Below are positions 46,258-55,007 of a stretch of 64,000 nt of DNA, in pieces (position 1 is the stretch's first letter; each line of letters begins with the position of its first letter). The notes beneath the pieces are model-generated. The model made no database searches. It was not told the DNA's origin and worked only from the letters and a program-made list of their open reading frames with translations. Origin of the DNA: CALRQJ02 sp943370285 (lineage in GTDB: Bacteria > Bacteroidota > Bacteroidia > Chitinophagales > Chitinophagaceae); the NCBI GenBank assembly GCA_943370285.1, contig CALRQJ020000018.1, positions 21,256 to 85,255 of the forward strand, in the 5' to 3' direction. The position numbers were made by a program, and so were the translations under genes.

Positions 46258-46872
46258 CTATTTCTTTGCTTTAAACCGATTGTAATCAATCACTAAATAT
46301 TGTTTCCCTTTAAACCAATTACGGTAACGCTTTATTTTTTTGTTGGCGTCGGGCCAATCACTGAGCAGTTTGCGTAATTTACGAGTAGAATAAAATGATG
46401 TTCTGTTTTTCGTTGCTTTTTCTTCTAAAATAAAATAATGGTCGCCTCCATCGCTACACCAATCTACAAAATGATAAAAATTATAATATCCCCCTTTGAT
46501 TAAACTGCGTACAAATTTGGGCTCTTTATAGGTTTTACGTGTTGAATGAAACCAGGGTCTCCATTCAAAACTCACCGAATCGCTATTCATAATGTAGTTG
46601 AGTGGCGTACCGTCCTTTTTTTTCCAAAATTTGCCATAGGCTTTTATTTTACTGGGAGGGTACACCATTTGAGAATCTGGTGTGAAATCTATGATAATAT
46701 AATCGTACAAATACTGTTTACCCCGAATATGCTTTGCGCCGGCTTTTTTAGGTGAATCTGCAATTTTACCATACACGGTATCTCCACTCAAAGTAACGAT
46801 GTAGTCTCGTTGTTGTGCATTGGCTAGACTATTTATAGTTATAAATGCAAGTAGGATAATATATTTATGCAT
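46258..46872 (-). CDS. Hypothetical secreted protein
   Basis: This 204-residue protein has a signal peptide (YIILLAFITINSLANAQQ). The mature part is basic and aromatic-rich, starting RDYIVTLSGDTVYGKIADSP, a pattern seen in small Bacteroidota secreted proteins of unknown function. It ends in Lys-rich FKGKQYLVIDYNRFKAKK. It is monocistronic; the function is unknown. Confidence 0.65.
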   Translation of the reverse strand: MHKYIILLAFITINSLANAQQRDYIVTLSGDTVYGKIADSPKKAGAKHIRGKQYLYDYIIIDFTPDSQMVYPPSKIKAYGKFWKKKDGTPLNYIMNSDSVSFEWRPWFHSTRKTYKEPKFVRSLIKGGYYNFYHFVDWCSDGGDHYFILEEKATKNRTSFYSTRKLRKLLSDWPDANKKIKRYRNWFKGKQYLVIDYNRFKAKK

Positions 46873-46927
46873 ACTGCTAAATAATAGCTTTTATCAAAAA
46901 AAGCATATACCCAATAAACGGTATTTT

Positions 46928-46959
46928 AATTAAAAAGCCCCTGCATTACTGCAAGGGCT
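46928..46959 (-). terminator. Intrinsic terminator of dnaK
   Basis: On the minus strand AGCCCTTGCA and TGCAGGGGCT form a 10-bp stem (one wobble) around GTAA, followed by TTTTTAATT. It is 27 bases after the dnaK stop. Confidence 0.88.
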
Positions 46960-46985
46960 CCTACTATTTATCTTCCTTCAAAACC

Positions 46986-48899
46986 TTACTTCACTTCTTC
47001 AAACTCAGCATCCGTAACTGTTTCGTTATTGCTGGCTTGTTGATTGTTATTGGCTTGTGCATCCGGGCCGGGCTGTGCTGCACCACCTTGTTGTTCAGCT
47101 TGTGCTTTGTAAATTTCTTCACTAGCTGCTGTCCAAGCGGTATTCATTTCTGCTAAAGCTGCATCAACCGCAGTAATATCCTGAGATTTGTGTGCTTCCT
47201 TCAACTTAGTCAACGCCGCTTCAATAGTTGCTTTTTTATCTGCCGGAATTTTCTCACCAAACTCTTTCAATTGCTTTTCAGTTTGGAAAATCAAACTATC
47301 TGCCTGGTTTAATTTCTCCACTTTTTCACGGGCTGCTTTGTCCTCTGCTTCATGGGCTTTGGCCTCAGCTTTCATTTTCTCTACTTCTTCTTTGCTCAAA
47401 CCACTACCTGCTTCAATTCTAATTTTCTGTTCTTTACCGGTGCCTTTGTCTTTGGCACTTACATGCAACATACCATTGGCATCAATATCGAAAGTTACTT
47501 CAATTTGAGGCACACCTCGTGGAGCCGGCGGAATACCATCTAAGTTAAACACACCTAAACTCTTGTTCTGATTGGCCATTGGTCTTTCGCCCTGTAATAC
47601 ATGAATTTGTACACCAGGTTGGTTATCGCTAGCCGTTGAATAAATTTCTGTTTTCTTAGTTGGAATGGTGGTATTGCTAGAAATCATCGTTGTCATTACA
47701 CCACCCATAGTTTCGATACCTAAGCCAAGCGGCGTAACATCTAACAACAATACATCTTTAATATCGCCACTTAAAACAGCACCCTGAATAGCAGCACCAA
47801 TGGCAACTACTTCATCAGGATTTACCCCTTTGTTTGGCTTTTTACCAAAGAACTGTTCTACAATTTCTTGTACTTTAGGAATACGAGTAGAACCACCTAC
47901 TAAAATCACTTCATCAATTTGGCTAATGTTGTAACCGGCATCTTTCAATGCTGCTTCGCAAGGCTTTAAGCAACGAGCAAATAAATTATCGGCTAATGCT
48001 TCAAATTTGGCACGGCTCAACTTCAACACCAAGTGTTTAGGTACACCATCAACTGCAGTGATATAGGGAAGGTTAATTTCAGTTTCGGCAGAAGAACTTA
48101 ATTCTACTTTTGCTTTTTCAGCAGCCTCTTTTAAGCGCTGTAAAGCCATAGGATCTTTACGTAAGTCAATCGCTTCTTGGTTTTTAAATTCATCAGCCAA
48201 CCAATCCATGATTACTTTATCAAAATCATCACCACCTAAGTGTGTATCACCGTTGGTAGATTTTACTTCAAATACGCCATCTCCCAATTCAAGGATAGAG
48301 ATATCGAAAGTACCACCACCAAGATCAAATACTGCAATCTTTTGATCGGCATGTTTTTTATCTAAACCATAAGCTAATGCTGCTGCTGTTGGTTCGTTTA
48401 CAATACGACGAACATTTAAACCTGCAATTTCACCTGCTTCTTTAGTGGCCTGACGTTGAGCATCGTTAAAATAGGCAGGAACGGTAATTACCGCATCGGT
48501 TACTTCAGTACCTAAATAGTCTTCGGCAGTTTTTTTCATTTTCTGCAATACCATCGCAGAAATTTCTTGTGGCGTATATAATCTGCCATCTATATCAACA
48601 CGAACGGTATTATTGTCACCTTTGGCTACTTTATAGCTCCAATGGCTGATTTCTTCAGTTACTTCATCGAACCTACGGCCCATGAAACGCTTTACACTAC
48701 TGATAGTGTTGTGCGGATTGGTAATAGCCTGACGCTTGGCAGGATCACCAACTTTACGTTCTCCATTCTTCAAAAATCCAACAACAGAAGGCGTTGTTCT
48801 ACGTCCTTCATCATTGGCTATTACTACCGGTTCGTTACCTTCCATTACTGAAACGCAACTATTGGTAGTTCCCAAGTCTATTCCGATAATTTTTCCCAT
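46986..48899 (-). CDS. dnaK: Molecular chaperone DnaK (Hsp70)
   Basis: This 637-residue ATP-driven chaperone folds nascent and stressed proteins with DnaJ and GrpE. The signatures are IGIDLGTTNSCV at the N-terminus, IFDLGGGTFDIS-like (VFDLGGGTFDISILELGDG) and ILVGGSTRIPKVQ. The substrate-binding domain (about 390-500) and a Gln/Asn-rich tail ending VTDAEFEEVK are normal. It stands alone; dnaJ and grpE are not adjacent. An inverted repeat lies 66 bases upstream of its ATG. Confidence 0.98.
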   Translation of the reverse strand: MGKIIGIDLGTTNSCVSVMEGNEPVVIANDEGRRTTPSVVGFLKNGERKVGDPAKRQAITNPHNTISSVKRFMGRRFDEVTEEISHWSYKVAKGDNNTVRVDIDGRLYTPQEISAMVLQKMKKTAEDYLGTEVTDAVITVPAYFNDAQRQATKEAGEIAGLNVRRIVNEPTAAALAYGLDKKHADQKIAVFDLGGGTFDISILELGDGVFEVKSTNGDTHLGGDDFDKVIMDWLADEFKNQEAIDLRKDPMALQRLKEAAEKAKVELSSSAETEINLPYITAVDGVPKHLVLKLSRAKFEALADNLFARCLKPCEAALKDAGYNISQIDEVILVGGSTRIPKVQEIVEQFFGKKPNKGVNPDEVVAIGAAIQGAVLSGDIKDVLLLDVTPLGLGIETMGGVMTTMISSNTTIPTKKTEIYSTASDNQPGVQIHVLQGERPMANQNKSLGVFNLDGIPPAPRGVPQIEVTFDIDANGMLHVSAKDKGTGKEQKIRIEAGSGLSKEEVEKMKAEAKAHEAEDKAAREKVEKLNQADSLIFQTEKQLKEFGEKIPADKKATIEAALTKLKEAHKSQDITAVDAALAEMNTAWTAASEEIYKAQAEQQGGAAQPGPDAQANNNQQASNNETVTDAEFEEVK

Positions 48900-48964
48900 G
48901 ATATTTTGTTTTTTACGCTAAAGCAATGTTCAATAGTTATGCCACTGCCAAAATGGGTGAAAAA

Positions 48965-48994
48965 TTGTCAGTATAGGCGGTTTAAATCTGACAA
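48965..48994. promoter_or_regulatory. Inverted repeat upstream of dnaK
   Basis: TTGTCAG and CTGACAA are perfect 7-bp arms separated by 16 bases, beginning 66 bases before the dnaK ATG. It could be a heat-shock operator or promoter element. It is not the CIRCE element of HrcA. Confidence 0.5.
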
Positions 48995-49101
48995 ATACCA
49001 TTCTTTTTCAAAGGTTCTGTGCCAAAATTGAACAGCGAACTTCTAGCTTATTTAGTAAAAAATAATTACCATTGAACCCAGATTGACATTAATACGATGC
49101 T

Positions 49102-49758
49102 ATGCCTACTTCGCTTGTACAAAAACTACGTATCAAACCCGGCTATTCGTTACTCACTTTGAATGCCCCTGCAACATTCAGCCAAACACTTGGTGAATTG
49201 CCACCACAGGTTAATATCGGTACCAAATTAAAATCTTACCATCAAATACATTGGTTTGTAGCCAATAAAGCTGCCCTAGAAAAAGATATTACTAAAGTAT
49301 TGAAATGGGTTACCACAGAAAAATTGTGTTGGGTGTATTACCCAAAAGTGTCATCAGGTATGCAGACCGATTTAACCAGAGATAAAGGTTGGGAAACTTT
49401 GTTACAGCATGCCGAATTGCAATGGCTCAGTTTGATTTCTTTTAATAGTACATGGTCTGTTTTTGGATTCAGGCTCAAAACGGTAGATGACAAAAAGAAA
49501 GCAGTAAATGCTAAACCGAGAGAAATTTTTAACTGGGTAAATCCTACAAACAAAACCATTCTCTTACCCGATGATTTGAAAAAAGCGATGGCTAAAAGTA
49601 AATTAGCTGCAACATTTTTTGAAACACTTTCATTCACCAATAAAAAAGAATATGTTGAATGGATTGTTACGGCCAAAAGGCCGGAAACGAGATTAGAACG
49701 TATTAATGGCACAATAGAAAGATTAGAAAAAGGATGGAAAAACCCAAGGAATCTGTAA
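49102..49758 (+). CDS. YdeI/OmdA-family protein with DUF3052-like N-terminal domain
   Basis: This 218-residue protein has an N-terminal part (LRIKPGYSLLTLNAP; KLCWVYYPKVSSGMQTDLTRDKGW) resembling the DUF3052 fold. The C-terminal YdeI/OmdA domain (LPDDLKKAMAKSKLAATFFETLSF; EYVEWIVTAKRPETRLERI) is named for bacteriocin-protection in some members. The function is not established. It is soluble, single-gene, and divergent from dnaK. Confidence 0.8.
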   Translation: MPTSLVQKLRIKPGYSLLTLNAPATFSQTLGELPPQVNIGTKLKSYHQIHWFVANKAALEKDITKVLKWVTTEKLCWVYYPKVSSGMQTDLTRDKGWETLLQHAELQWLSLISFNSTWSVFGFRLKTVDDKKKAVNAKPREIFNWVNPTNKTILLPDDLKKAMAKSKLAATFFETLSFTNKKEYVEWIVTAKRPETRLERINGTIERLEKGWKNPRNL

Positions 49759-49851
49759 GAAAGCAAGTTCAATTAAACTGGCAAAAATCAGTACAAGTGG
49801 GTATGTATTAACCGTCTTTCTTTAACTTACTTAGCGTAAAATTAATATAAG

Positions 49852-50379
49852 ATGAAACAATTACTGATAGCATTACCGTTTTTATTGGCAACCACCATTG
49901 GATTTAGTCAGGCAACAAGTAAAACAAAAACTTGTGATAGCCTTGTTTTAAACCTTGATAAAGGCACACTCAACGGATTAAAACCTACCGCTACCCAACA
50001 ACAAATTAAATCCAAATTACCTTGCTTTACAGGCACTTCCAAAGATGGCGATGCTTTTAATTGCGGTGGTGGAATTTTTTACCTCAACCATGATGTATTT
50101 TTCTATACTACATTAGACATCATTAATTTAAGAGATGATTTTGCCGGAAAGATTATTTGGAAAGGAAAATCCATAGACCTGATTGGTGCTGATTTATCGG
50201 ATGTAGAAAAATGGTTTGGCGAAAAACCTGCGGCTATGCCGGCTGATGAAGATGCCAACAATTTTGCTCATGTTTATAAAACAAAATGGGGAAGCATAAG
50301 AGTAGATGTTAAAGAAGGTAAAGTAGCCGAAATTGTTATCGGCTTTAAAGCACCTACAAAACTCAAAATTTGCGAATAG
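49852..50379 (+). CDS. Hypothetical secreted protein
   Basis: This 175-residue protein has a signal peptide (LLIALPFLLATTIGFSQ). The mature part has four Cys (CDSLV, LPCFTG, FNCGGG, KICE) that could form two disulfides, and a final domain with FAHVYKTKWGSIRVDVKEGK. I do not recognise a family. It ends seven bases from the convergent GtrA gene. Confidence 0.65.
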   Translation: MKQLLIALPFLLATTIGFSQATSKTKTCDSLVLNLDKGTLNGLKPTATQQQIKSKLPCFTGTSKDGDAFNCGGGIFYLNHDVFFYTTLDIINLRDDFAGKIIWKGKSIDLIGADLSDVEKWFGEKPAAMPADEDANNFAHVYKTKWGSIRVDVKEGKVAEIVIGFKAPTKLKICE

Positions 50380-50386
50380 CAATCGA

Positions 50387-50884
50387 TTACTGTCTTGCCT
50401 TAAAAGAAAAATTACGCTGTGCGATATAACTAAACGCAATAACAAAAACAGCTGTAACTATTTTTGAAGGCGTAGGGTACCAACCCCAATGCTCAACAAA
50501 GAGTTTTAAAAAGATATAGTTTAAAAGGATACAGGCCAACACTACTAACAAGTAGCGAAACAACTGTATCCTTTTTTTAGTGTTTGTTTCTTGCCAAACC
50601 ACATATCGACTTAAATAAAACCCTGTTGGAAAAGTAACAACAAATGCTATGATAAATGCAGCTATGTGCGGACTAATTGCCCCTATCAATCCAATATGAA
50701 CGATAGATTTATTAAGAATGAAATTATAGCTGATGAAGAATAGAACAATATCCAATGCCGTGTTAAATCCGCCGCAGGCTGCATATCGAAACGTTTGCAA
50801 CGGCATCAGTTTTTTGAACATCGGATAAAACCAATCTACCACACATAAAATTAACAACCGTAATCGGTCATGGATAGCCCTCAT
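50387..50884 (-). CDS. GtrA-family membrane protein
   Basis: This 165-residue protein has four membrane spans (about 35-52, 62-85, 105-125, 133-153), the GtrA/DPMS flippase plan. The start RYAACGGFNTALDIVLFF and the end FVIAFSYIAQRNFSF are family-like. It may move polyprenyl-linked sugars for cell-surface glycan synthesis. No glycosyltransferase is adjacent. A repeat-rich intergenic region lies upstream. Confidence 0.88.
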   Translation of the reverse strand: MRAIHDRLRLLILCVVDWFYPMFKKLMPLQTFRYAACGGFNTALDIVLFFISYNFILNKSIVHIGLIGAISPHIAAFIIAFVVTFPTGFYLSRYVVWQETNTKKRIQLFRYLLVVLACILLNYIFLKLFVEHWGWYPTPSKIVTAVFVIAFSYIAQRNFSFKARQ

Positions 50885-50985
50885 AGGACCGCAAGGTAAA
50901 ATATTATCTGTTTATGGCGGCAACCACTTGTCATTTGGACTTCGGATCACGGTGAACCCCTATCCCATAAGGGGGAGTAATGAAA

Positions 50986-51055
50986 GTGAATGGTGAATGG
51001 TGAATGGTGCCCCGACGAGTCGGGGGTCAATGTCATCCCGAGGTACGAGGGATAT
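50986..51055. repeat. GC-rich REP-like intergenic repeat cluster
   Basis: Three perfect copies of GTGAATG occur in tandem (50986-51006). A hairpin follows (CCCCGA-CGAG-TCGGGG, 51010-51025), then TGTCATCCCGAGGTACGAGG with ATCCC/GGGAT arms. A further hairpin-like CCCCTATCCCATAAGGGGG lies at 50957-50975. Its base composition differs sharply from the surrounding AT-rich DNA. Similar short palindromic elements are dispersed in many Bacteroidota genomes; only one copy is visible here. Confidence 0.7.
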
Positions 51056-51097
51056 CACCATTGATAGGCAAATAAAGAAAATGGTGTAAACTGGAAA

Positions 51098-51129
51098 TTG
51101 CTTGACTTTTGTGGCTTTGCTTATGTTTG
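51098..51129 (+). promoter_or_regulatory. Candidate promoter of dapD
   Basis: TTG (51098-51100), 21 bases, then TATGTTTG (51122-51129), an exact TAnnTTTG box. The dapD ATG is 14 bases after the box, so the 5' leader would be very short. Confidence 0.6.
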
Positions 51130-51143
51130 CAAAAAATTGAGCA

Positions 51144-51956
51144 ATGCAATTAGAGCAACTGATTCAACAAGTATGGAGTGACAGAGCGTTACTAAAAGAC
51201 AATACTTACAGCGATGCTGTAAGAGCAGTAATTGAAGAAGTAGATAAAGGCAGATTAAGAACTGCTGCACCCACTGAAAATGGTTGGGTGGTAAACGAAT
51301 GGGTAAAGCAAGCCATTTTAATGTACTTCGGTATTCAGCAAATGGAAACTTTTACTTTACCTCCTTTTGAGTTTTATGATAAAATGAAATTAAAAAGCAA
51401 TTATGCCGAGTTGGGTGTAAGGGCCGTACCACATGCTGTAGCCCGCTATGGTGCTTATTTAGCTAAAGGTGTAGTAATGATGCCTAGCTACGTAAATATT
51501 GGTGCTTATGTAGATGAAGGCACTATGGTAGATACTTGGGCAACCGTTGGCAGCTGTGCTCAAATTGGAAAGAATGTTCACTTGAGTGGAGGCGTCGGAA
51601 TTGGCGGTGTATTAGAGCCACTACAAGCTTCGCCGGTAATTGTAGAAGATGGATGTTTTATTGGCAGTCGTTGTATTGTGGTTGAAGGTGTGATTGTTGA
51701 AAAAGAAGCAGTACTCGGTGCTAACGTAGTGCTTACTCAATCTACCAAAATCATTGATGTAAGCGGAAGCGAACCTATCGAAATGAAAGGTAGAGTTCCG
51801 GCTCGTAGTGTGGTAATTCCTGGTAGTTACACCAAGAAATTTCCTGCTGGCGAATTTGGTGTTGGCTGTGCATTAATTATTGGGCAGCGCAAACCAAGTA
51901 CCGATCTCAAAACCAGTTTGAACGATGCGTTGAGAGATTTTAATGTAAGTGTATAA
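51144..51956 (+). CDS. dapD: Tetrahydrodipicolinate N-succinyltransferase
   Basis: This 270-residue cytoplasmic enzyme adds succinyl to tetrahydrodipicolinate in lysine and peptidoglycan precursor synthesis. The left-handed beta-helix of hexapeptide repeats is plain (MMPSYVNIGAYVDEGTMVDTW; GKNVHLSGGVGIGGV; IVEDGCFIGSRCIVVEGVIV). The N-terminal helical part begins MQLEQLIQQVW. The length matches E. coli DapD. It has its own promoter and a hypothetical gene 15 bases downstream. Confidence 0.96.
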   Translation: MQLEQLIQQVWSDRALLKDNTYSDAVRAVIEEVDKGRLRTAAPTENGWVVNEWVKQAILMYFGIQQMETFTLPPFEFYDKMKLKSNYAELGVRAVPHAVARYGAYLAKGVVMMPSYVNIGAYVDEGTMVDTWATVGSCAQIGKNVHLSGGVGIGGVLEPLQASPVIVEDGCFIGSRCIVVEGVIVEKEAVLGANVVLTQSTKIIDVSGSEPIEMKGRVPARSVVIPGSYTKKFPAGEFGVGCALIIGQRKPSTDLKTSLNDALRDFNVSV

Positions 51957-51971
51957 TATCAAATCGATAGT

Positions 51972-52751
51972 TTGAAAAGAATCAGTAGTATCATCATTAC
52001 CCTTATGTTGTTGAGCTTTCAGCCGAAGGCTCAAACACAAATTGCCACTTGTTTGGTTGGCGATGCACCGGTGAAAATGATTACTGATTCTTTTCTTTCA
52101 CAAAACCCAAAAATTCTATTCCTCAATTTGCATGAAGATGAAAGCACATCTGTTGGAGCGGCAACAGCACACTTGCAAATAGTGGGCGGAAAATTAATTC
52201 GATTGCAACACAGTGGAGATCGAAATATTCGTTTCAGCTTTAAAGGCAAAAATTATCTTTTTGACCCCAATAGAATTTTTACTTCAGCCGGAAGAAAAGA
52301 CAATCTAAACAAACTCTCCTACTTCAACGCCACAGCAGATTCTATCATTGCCGATTTTGCCAATATTGTTTTACAACCGGTACATCAGGCAAAGTTGGTG
52401 GTAGCGTTACATAATAATACCAACAACAATTTTTCTATCCTCAGTTTTAAAAAAGGTGGTAAGGAAGCGAAGAATGCTTCGAAGCTTTACATCAATTCTA
52501 AGATGGATGTTGACGATTTTGTACTCACTACCGAACTCACTGTTTTCTCCTTTCTAAAAAAGAAAAATATCAATGTGGTACTGCAGAACAACCGTAATTG
52601 TGTTGATGATGGTTCGTTGTCGGTTTATTGCGGTAAAAAAGGAATTCCGTACATCAATATAGAAGCCCAAGACGGACATTTGGATACTCAAATACAGATC
52701 ATTCGAACATTAGCTCCGCTACTCAATCGTTACAACGAAGCGGATAAATAA
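51972..52751 (+). CDS. Hypothetical secreted protein, TTG start
   Basis: This 259-residue protein has a signal peptide (MKRISSIIITLMLLSFQPKAQ) only if the TTG at 51972 is the start; the next Met would remove the basic residues. The mature part has LHEDESTSVGAATAHL, SGDRNIRFSFKG, FDPNRIFT and ALHNNTNNNFSI. These His/Glu/Arg motifs look like a hydrolase active site, possibly distantly related to N-formylglutamate or M14-type amidohydrolases. No firm family. It overlaps convergent mqnA by 22 bases. Confidence 0.65.
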   Translation: MKRISSIIITLMLLSFQPKAQTQIATCLVGDAPVKMITDSFLSQNPKILFLNLHEDESTSVGAATAHLQIVGGKLIRLQHSGDRNIRFSFKGKNYLFDPNRIFTSAGRKDNLNKLSYFNATADSIIADFANIVLQPVHQAKLVVALHNNTNNNFSILSFKKGGKEAKNASKLYINSKMDVDDFVLTTELTVFSFLKKKNINVVLQNNRNCVDDGSLSVYCGKKGIPYINIEAQDGHLDTQIQIIRTLAPLLNRYNEADK

Positions 52752-53476
52752 GCTAAAAATAAATCCAGCCCTTTTCTTTTTTCTGATGTTAGCTGATAGC
52801 TGATATTGTGTTGGTAGTAATATGCCAAATCATATTTATGGTAAGGATTTTCTGCCGCCACTTGTCCAATATGTTCTAAACCAAATGCATTGGCATCATT
52901 AAATGTTTCTATAAACGCATCAGGTAAAGGCTTATTGGCAATCCATGCGGCAAAAACAAAGGGCAAACCGGTAAATTCTTTCCAAGCTAAGCCTAAATCG
53001 TAGTAATATTTTGAGATATGTCGTTGTTCAAAAGCCCTGTCGCCAATAACAACACCTGCAGTTGTTCCTTTTATTTCCTGCTGATATCCTTCTTTAGCTT
53101 CGACAATTTCGGGGGTTAGTTTCCAATGCTGTTTCAATAAGATTTTAGCCAAATTAACCGAAGTTCTGCTTTGGTAATCGAGCAAAACGGTTGTAATTTC
53201 TTCCAACGGAACATCACTAAAAAGCCCAACAGATGCCACTTCTCCTTCTGTGCCAATACAATAATCACCAACAATAAAATGTTGTTCCATTCTAGGAATG
53301 ATAGCAACAGGTACTAAACCCAAATCAATCTCCCCATTCAATAATTGTGCAGCTACTTTAGCCGGATAATCTACTGTTAAAACAATATCATCCATAATTC
53401 CGGAACGATGAATACCGTACAACAAAGGTTTTGTATTCAAATAACTTACAGCACCAACTTTTATTCTCTGCTTCAA
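52730..53476 (-). CDS. mqnA: Chorismate dehydratase (MqnA)
   Basis: This 248-residue enzyme turns chorismate into 3-enolpyruvylbenzoate, the first step of the futalosine menaquinone pathway. The opening RIKVGAVSYLNTKPLLYGI and LGLVPVAIIPRM, VASVGLFSDVPLEEI and GDRAF match the family. The start is a TTG: no upstream ATG is in frame, and the conserved region begins five codons later. The enzyme consumes chorismate made by the aro operon 3 kb away. Confidence 0.92.
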   Translation of the reverse strand: MKQRIKVGAVSYLNTKPLLYGIHRSGIMDDIVLTVDYPAKVAAQLLNGEIDLGLVPVAIIPRMEQHFIVGDYCIGTEGEVASVGLFSDVPLEEITTVLLDYQSRTSVNLAKILLKQHWKLTPEIVEAKEGYQQEIKGTTAGVVIGDRAFEQRHISKYYYDLGLAWKEFTGLPFVFAAWIANKPLPDAFIETFNDANAFGLEHIGQVAAENPYHKYDLAYYYQHNISYQLTSEKRKGLDLFLAYLSASL

Positions 53477-53482
53477 TTCATC

Positions 53483-53490
53483 TAATTTTG
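53483..53490 (+). promoter_or_regulatory. Candidate -7 box of purB
   Basis: TAATTTTG is an exact TAnnTTTG match 72 bases before the purB ATG. The -33 region (TTTA) is a poor match, so confidence is low. Confidence 0.4.
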
Positions 53491-53562
53491 CCCCGCAAAG
53501 AAACGATAATTAAATGGCCAAAACCTGCTAAACATCATAAAACTCGTTTCAACACATCAATC

Positions 53563-54909
53563 ATGGAATTAACCCAACTTACAGCCATCTCTCCTATTGA
53601 CGGTCGTTATAGAAAGCAAGTACAACTATTAGATGAGTATTTTTCTGAGTTTGGACTCATCAAATACCGTGTGTTTGTTGAAGTAGAATACTTGTTGTTT
53701 TTGGCAGACAAACGCATGTTTAAGTTGCCGGCAAAAGCAAGATTGCACCTTAAAAAAGTGGCTACCGAGTTTAGTTTGGATGATGCTCAACAAATCAAAC
53801 AAATTGAAGCAGTTACTAACCATGATGTTAAAGCGGTAGAATATTTTTTAAAAGAACAATTAGAAAAATGCGGCGCTGCTGAATTGAAAGAGTGGATTCA
53901 TTTTGGATTAACGTCTCAAGACATTAATAATACAGCCATTCCTTTGAGTTGGAAACATTGTATGGAGCATGAATTATTGCCTGCTATCATTAATATGGAA
54001 GCTCATTTACATGATGTAGCCAGCCAATGGAAAGGCATTGCCATGTTGGCTAGAACACATGGACAGCCTGCATCGCCTACAACTTTAGGCAAAGAAATCA
54101 TGGTATTTGTAGAACGATTAGACAATCAAGTACAACTTTTTAGCTATATACCTTATGCTGCCAAGTTTGGTGGTGCTACGGGTAATTTTAATGCTCATCA
54201 TATTGCCTATCCAAAAAAGAATTGGATTCAATTAGGCAACGAATTTGTAGAAAATAGGTTGGGATTACAACGTATGCAGTTTACCACACAAATTGAACAT
54301 TACGATAATTTGGCAGCACACTTCGATTGTCTTAAACGCATCAATACCATTCTGATTGATTTGTGTAGAGATATTTGGACCTATATCAGCACCGATTATT
54401 TCAAACAAAAAACTAAAAAAGGCGAAGTGGGTTCGTCGGCTATGCCGCATAAAGTAAATCCGATAGATTTTGAAAATGCCGAAGGCAACTTAGGCATTGC
54501 AAATGCTTTACTAGAGCACCTTTCGGCCAAATTACCCATCAGTCGTTTACAAAGAGATTTAACCGATTCTACGGTGTTGCGTAATCTTGGTGTACCGATT
54601 GGTCATATGCTTATTGCTATTAAATCACTAGAAAAAGGATTAGACAAATTGGTATTGAATGAAGCTAAATTGAAAGAAGATTTAGACAATAATTGGGCAG
54701 TGGTAGCAGAAGCCATTCAAACCATTTTGCGTAGAGAAAACTATCCCAATCCATATGAGGCATTGAAAGATTTGACGAGAGGTAATCAAAAAATAGATAA
54801 AAAAGTGATACATGAATTTATTGCCGGATTAAAAATTAGCGTAGCCCTCAAAAAAGAATTGAAAGCCATTACACCGCATAATTATACCGGTGTGCATGCA
54901 AGTTTTTGA
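53563..54909 (+). CDS. purB: Adenylosuccinate lyase
   Basis: This 448-residue enzyme acts twice in purine synthesis, releasing fumarate from SAICAR and adenylosuccinate. The fumarase-superfamily signature SSAMPHKVNPIDFENAEGN is intact, as are the catalytic region ARTHGQPASPTTLGKE and the Ser loop. The start MELTQLTAISPIDGRYRKQV is that of the long, E. coli-like PurB form. The frame extends to 53431 in the divergent mqnA, which is rejected. Confidence 0.96.
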   Translation: MELTQLTAISPIDGRYRKQVQLLDEYFSEFGLIKYRVFVEVEYLLFLADKRMFKLPAKARLHLKKVATEFSLDDAQQIKQIEAVTNHDVKAVEYFLKEQLEKCGAAELKEWIHFGLTSQDINNTAIPLSWKHCMEHELLPAIINMEAHLHDVASQWKGIAMLARTHGQPASPTTLGKEIMVFVERLDNQVQLFSYIPYAAKFGGATGNFNAHHIAYPKKNWIQLGNEFVENRLGLQRMQFTTQIEHYDNLAAHFDCLKRINTILIDLCRDIWTYISTDYFKQKTKKGEVGSSAMPHKVNPIDFENAEGNLGIANALLEHLSAKLPISRLQRDLTDSTVLRNLGVPIGHMLIAIKSLEKGLDKLVLNEAKLKEDLDNNWAVVAEAIQTILRRENYPNPYEALKDLTRGNQKIDKKVIHEFIAGLKISVALKKELKAITPHNYTGVHASF

Positions 54910-55007
54910 TAAATCGGTTGCTTTTGCAACCTTCGGCTTTGTTATTTGTAATAGGTAATAGAATAACCTGTAACAAAAAATTAAAAGAGGGCCTTTTGGC
55001 TGTGCGT

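Noticed and set aside
48900..49101. CIRCE element before dnaK
   Set aside because: No TTAGCACTC/GAGTGCTAA arms are present; the repeat found is different.
50986..51006. CRISPR-like tandem repeats
   Set aside because: Units are 7 bases with no spacers; no cas genes in the window.
53431..53562. N-terminal extension of purB
   Set aside because: It overlaps the divergent mqnA start; PurB proteins begin MELTQLTAISPIDGRYR, which fits 53563.
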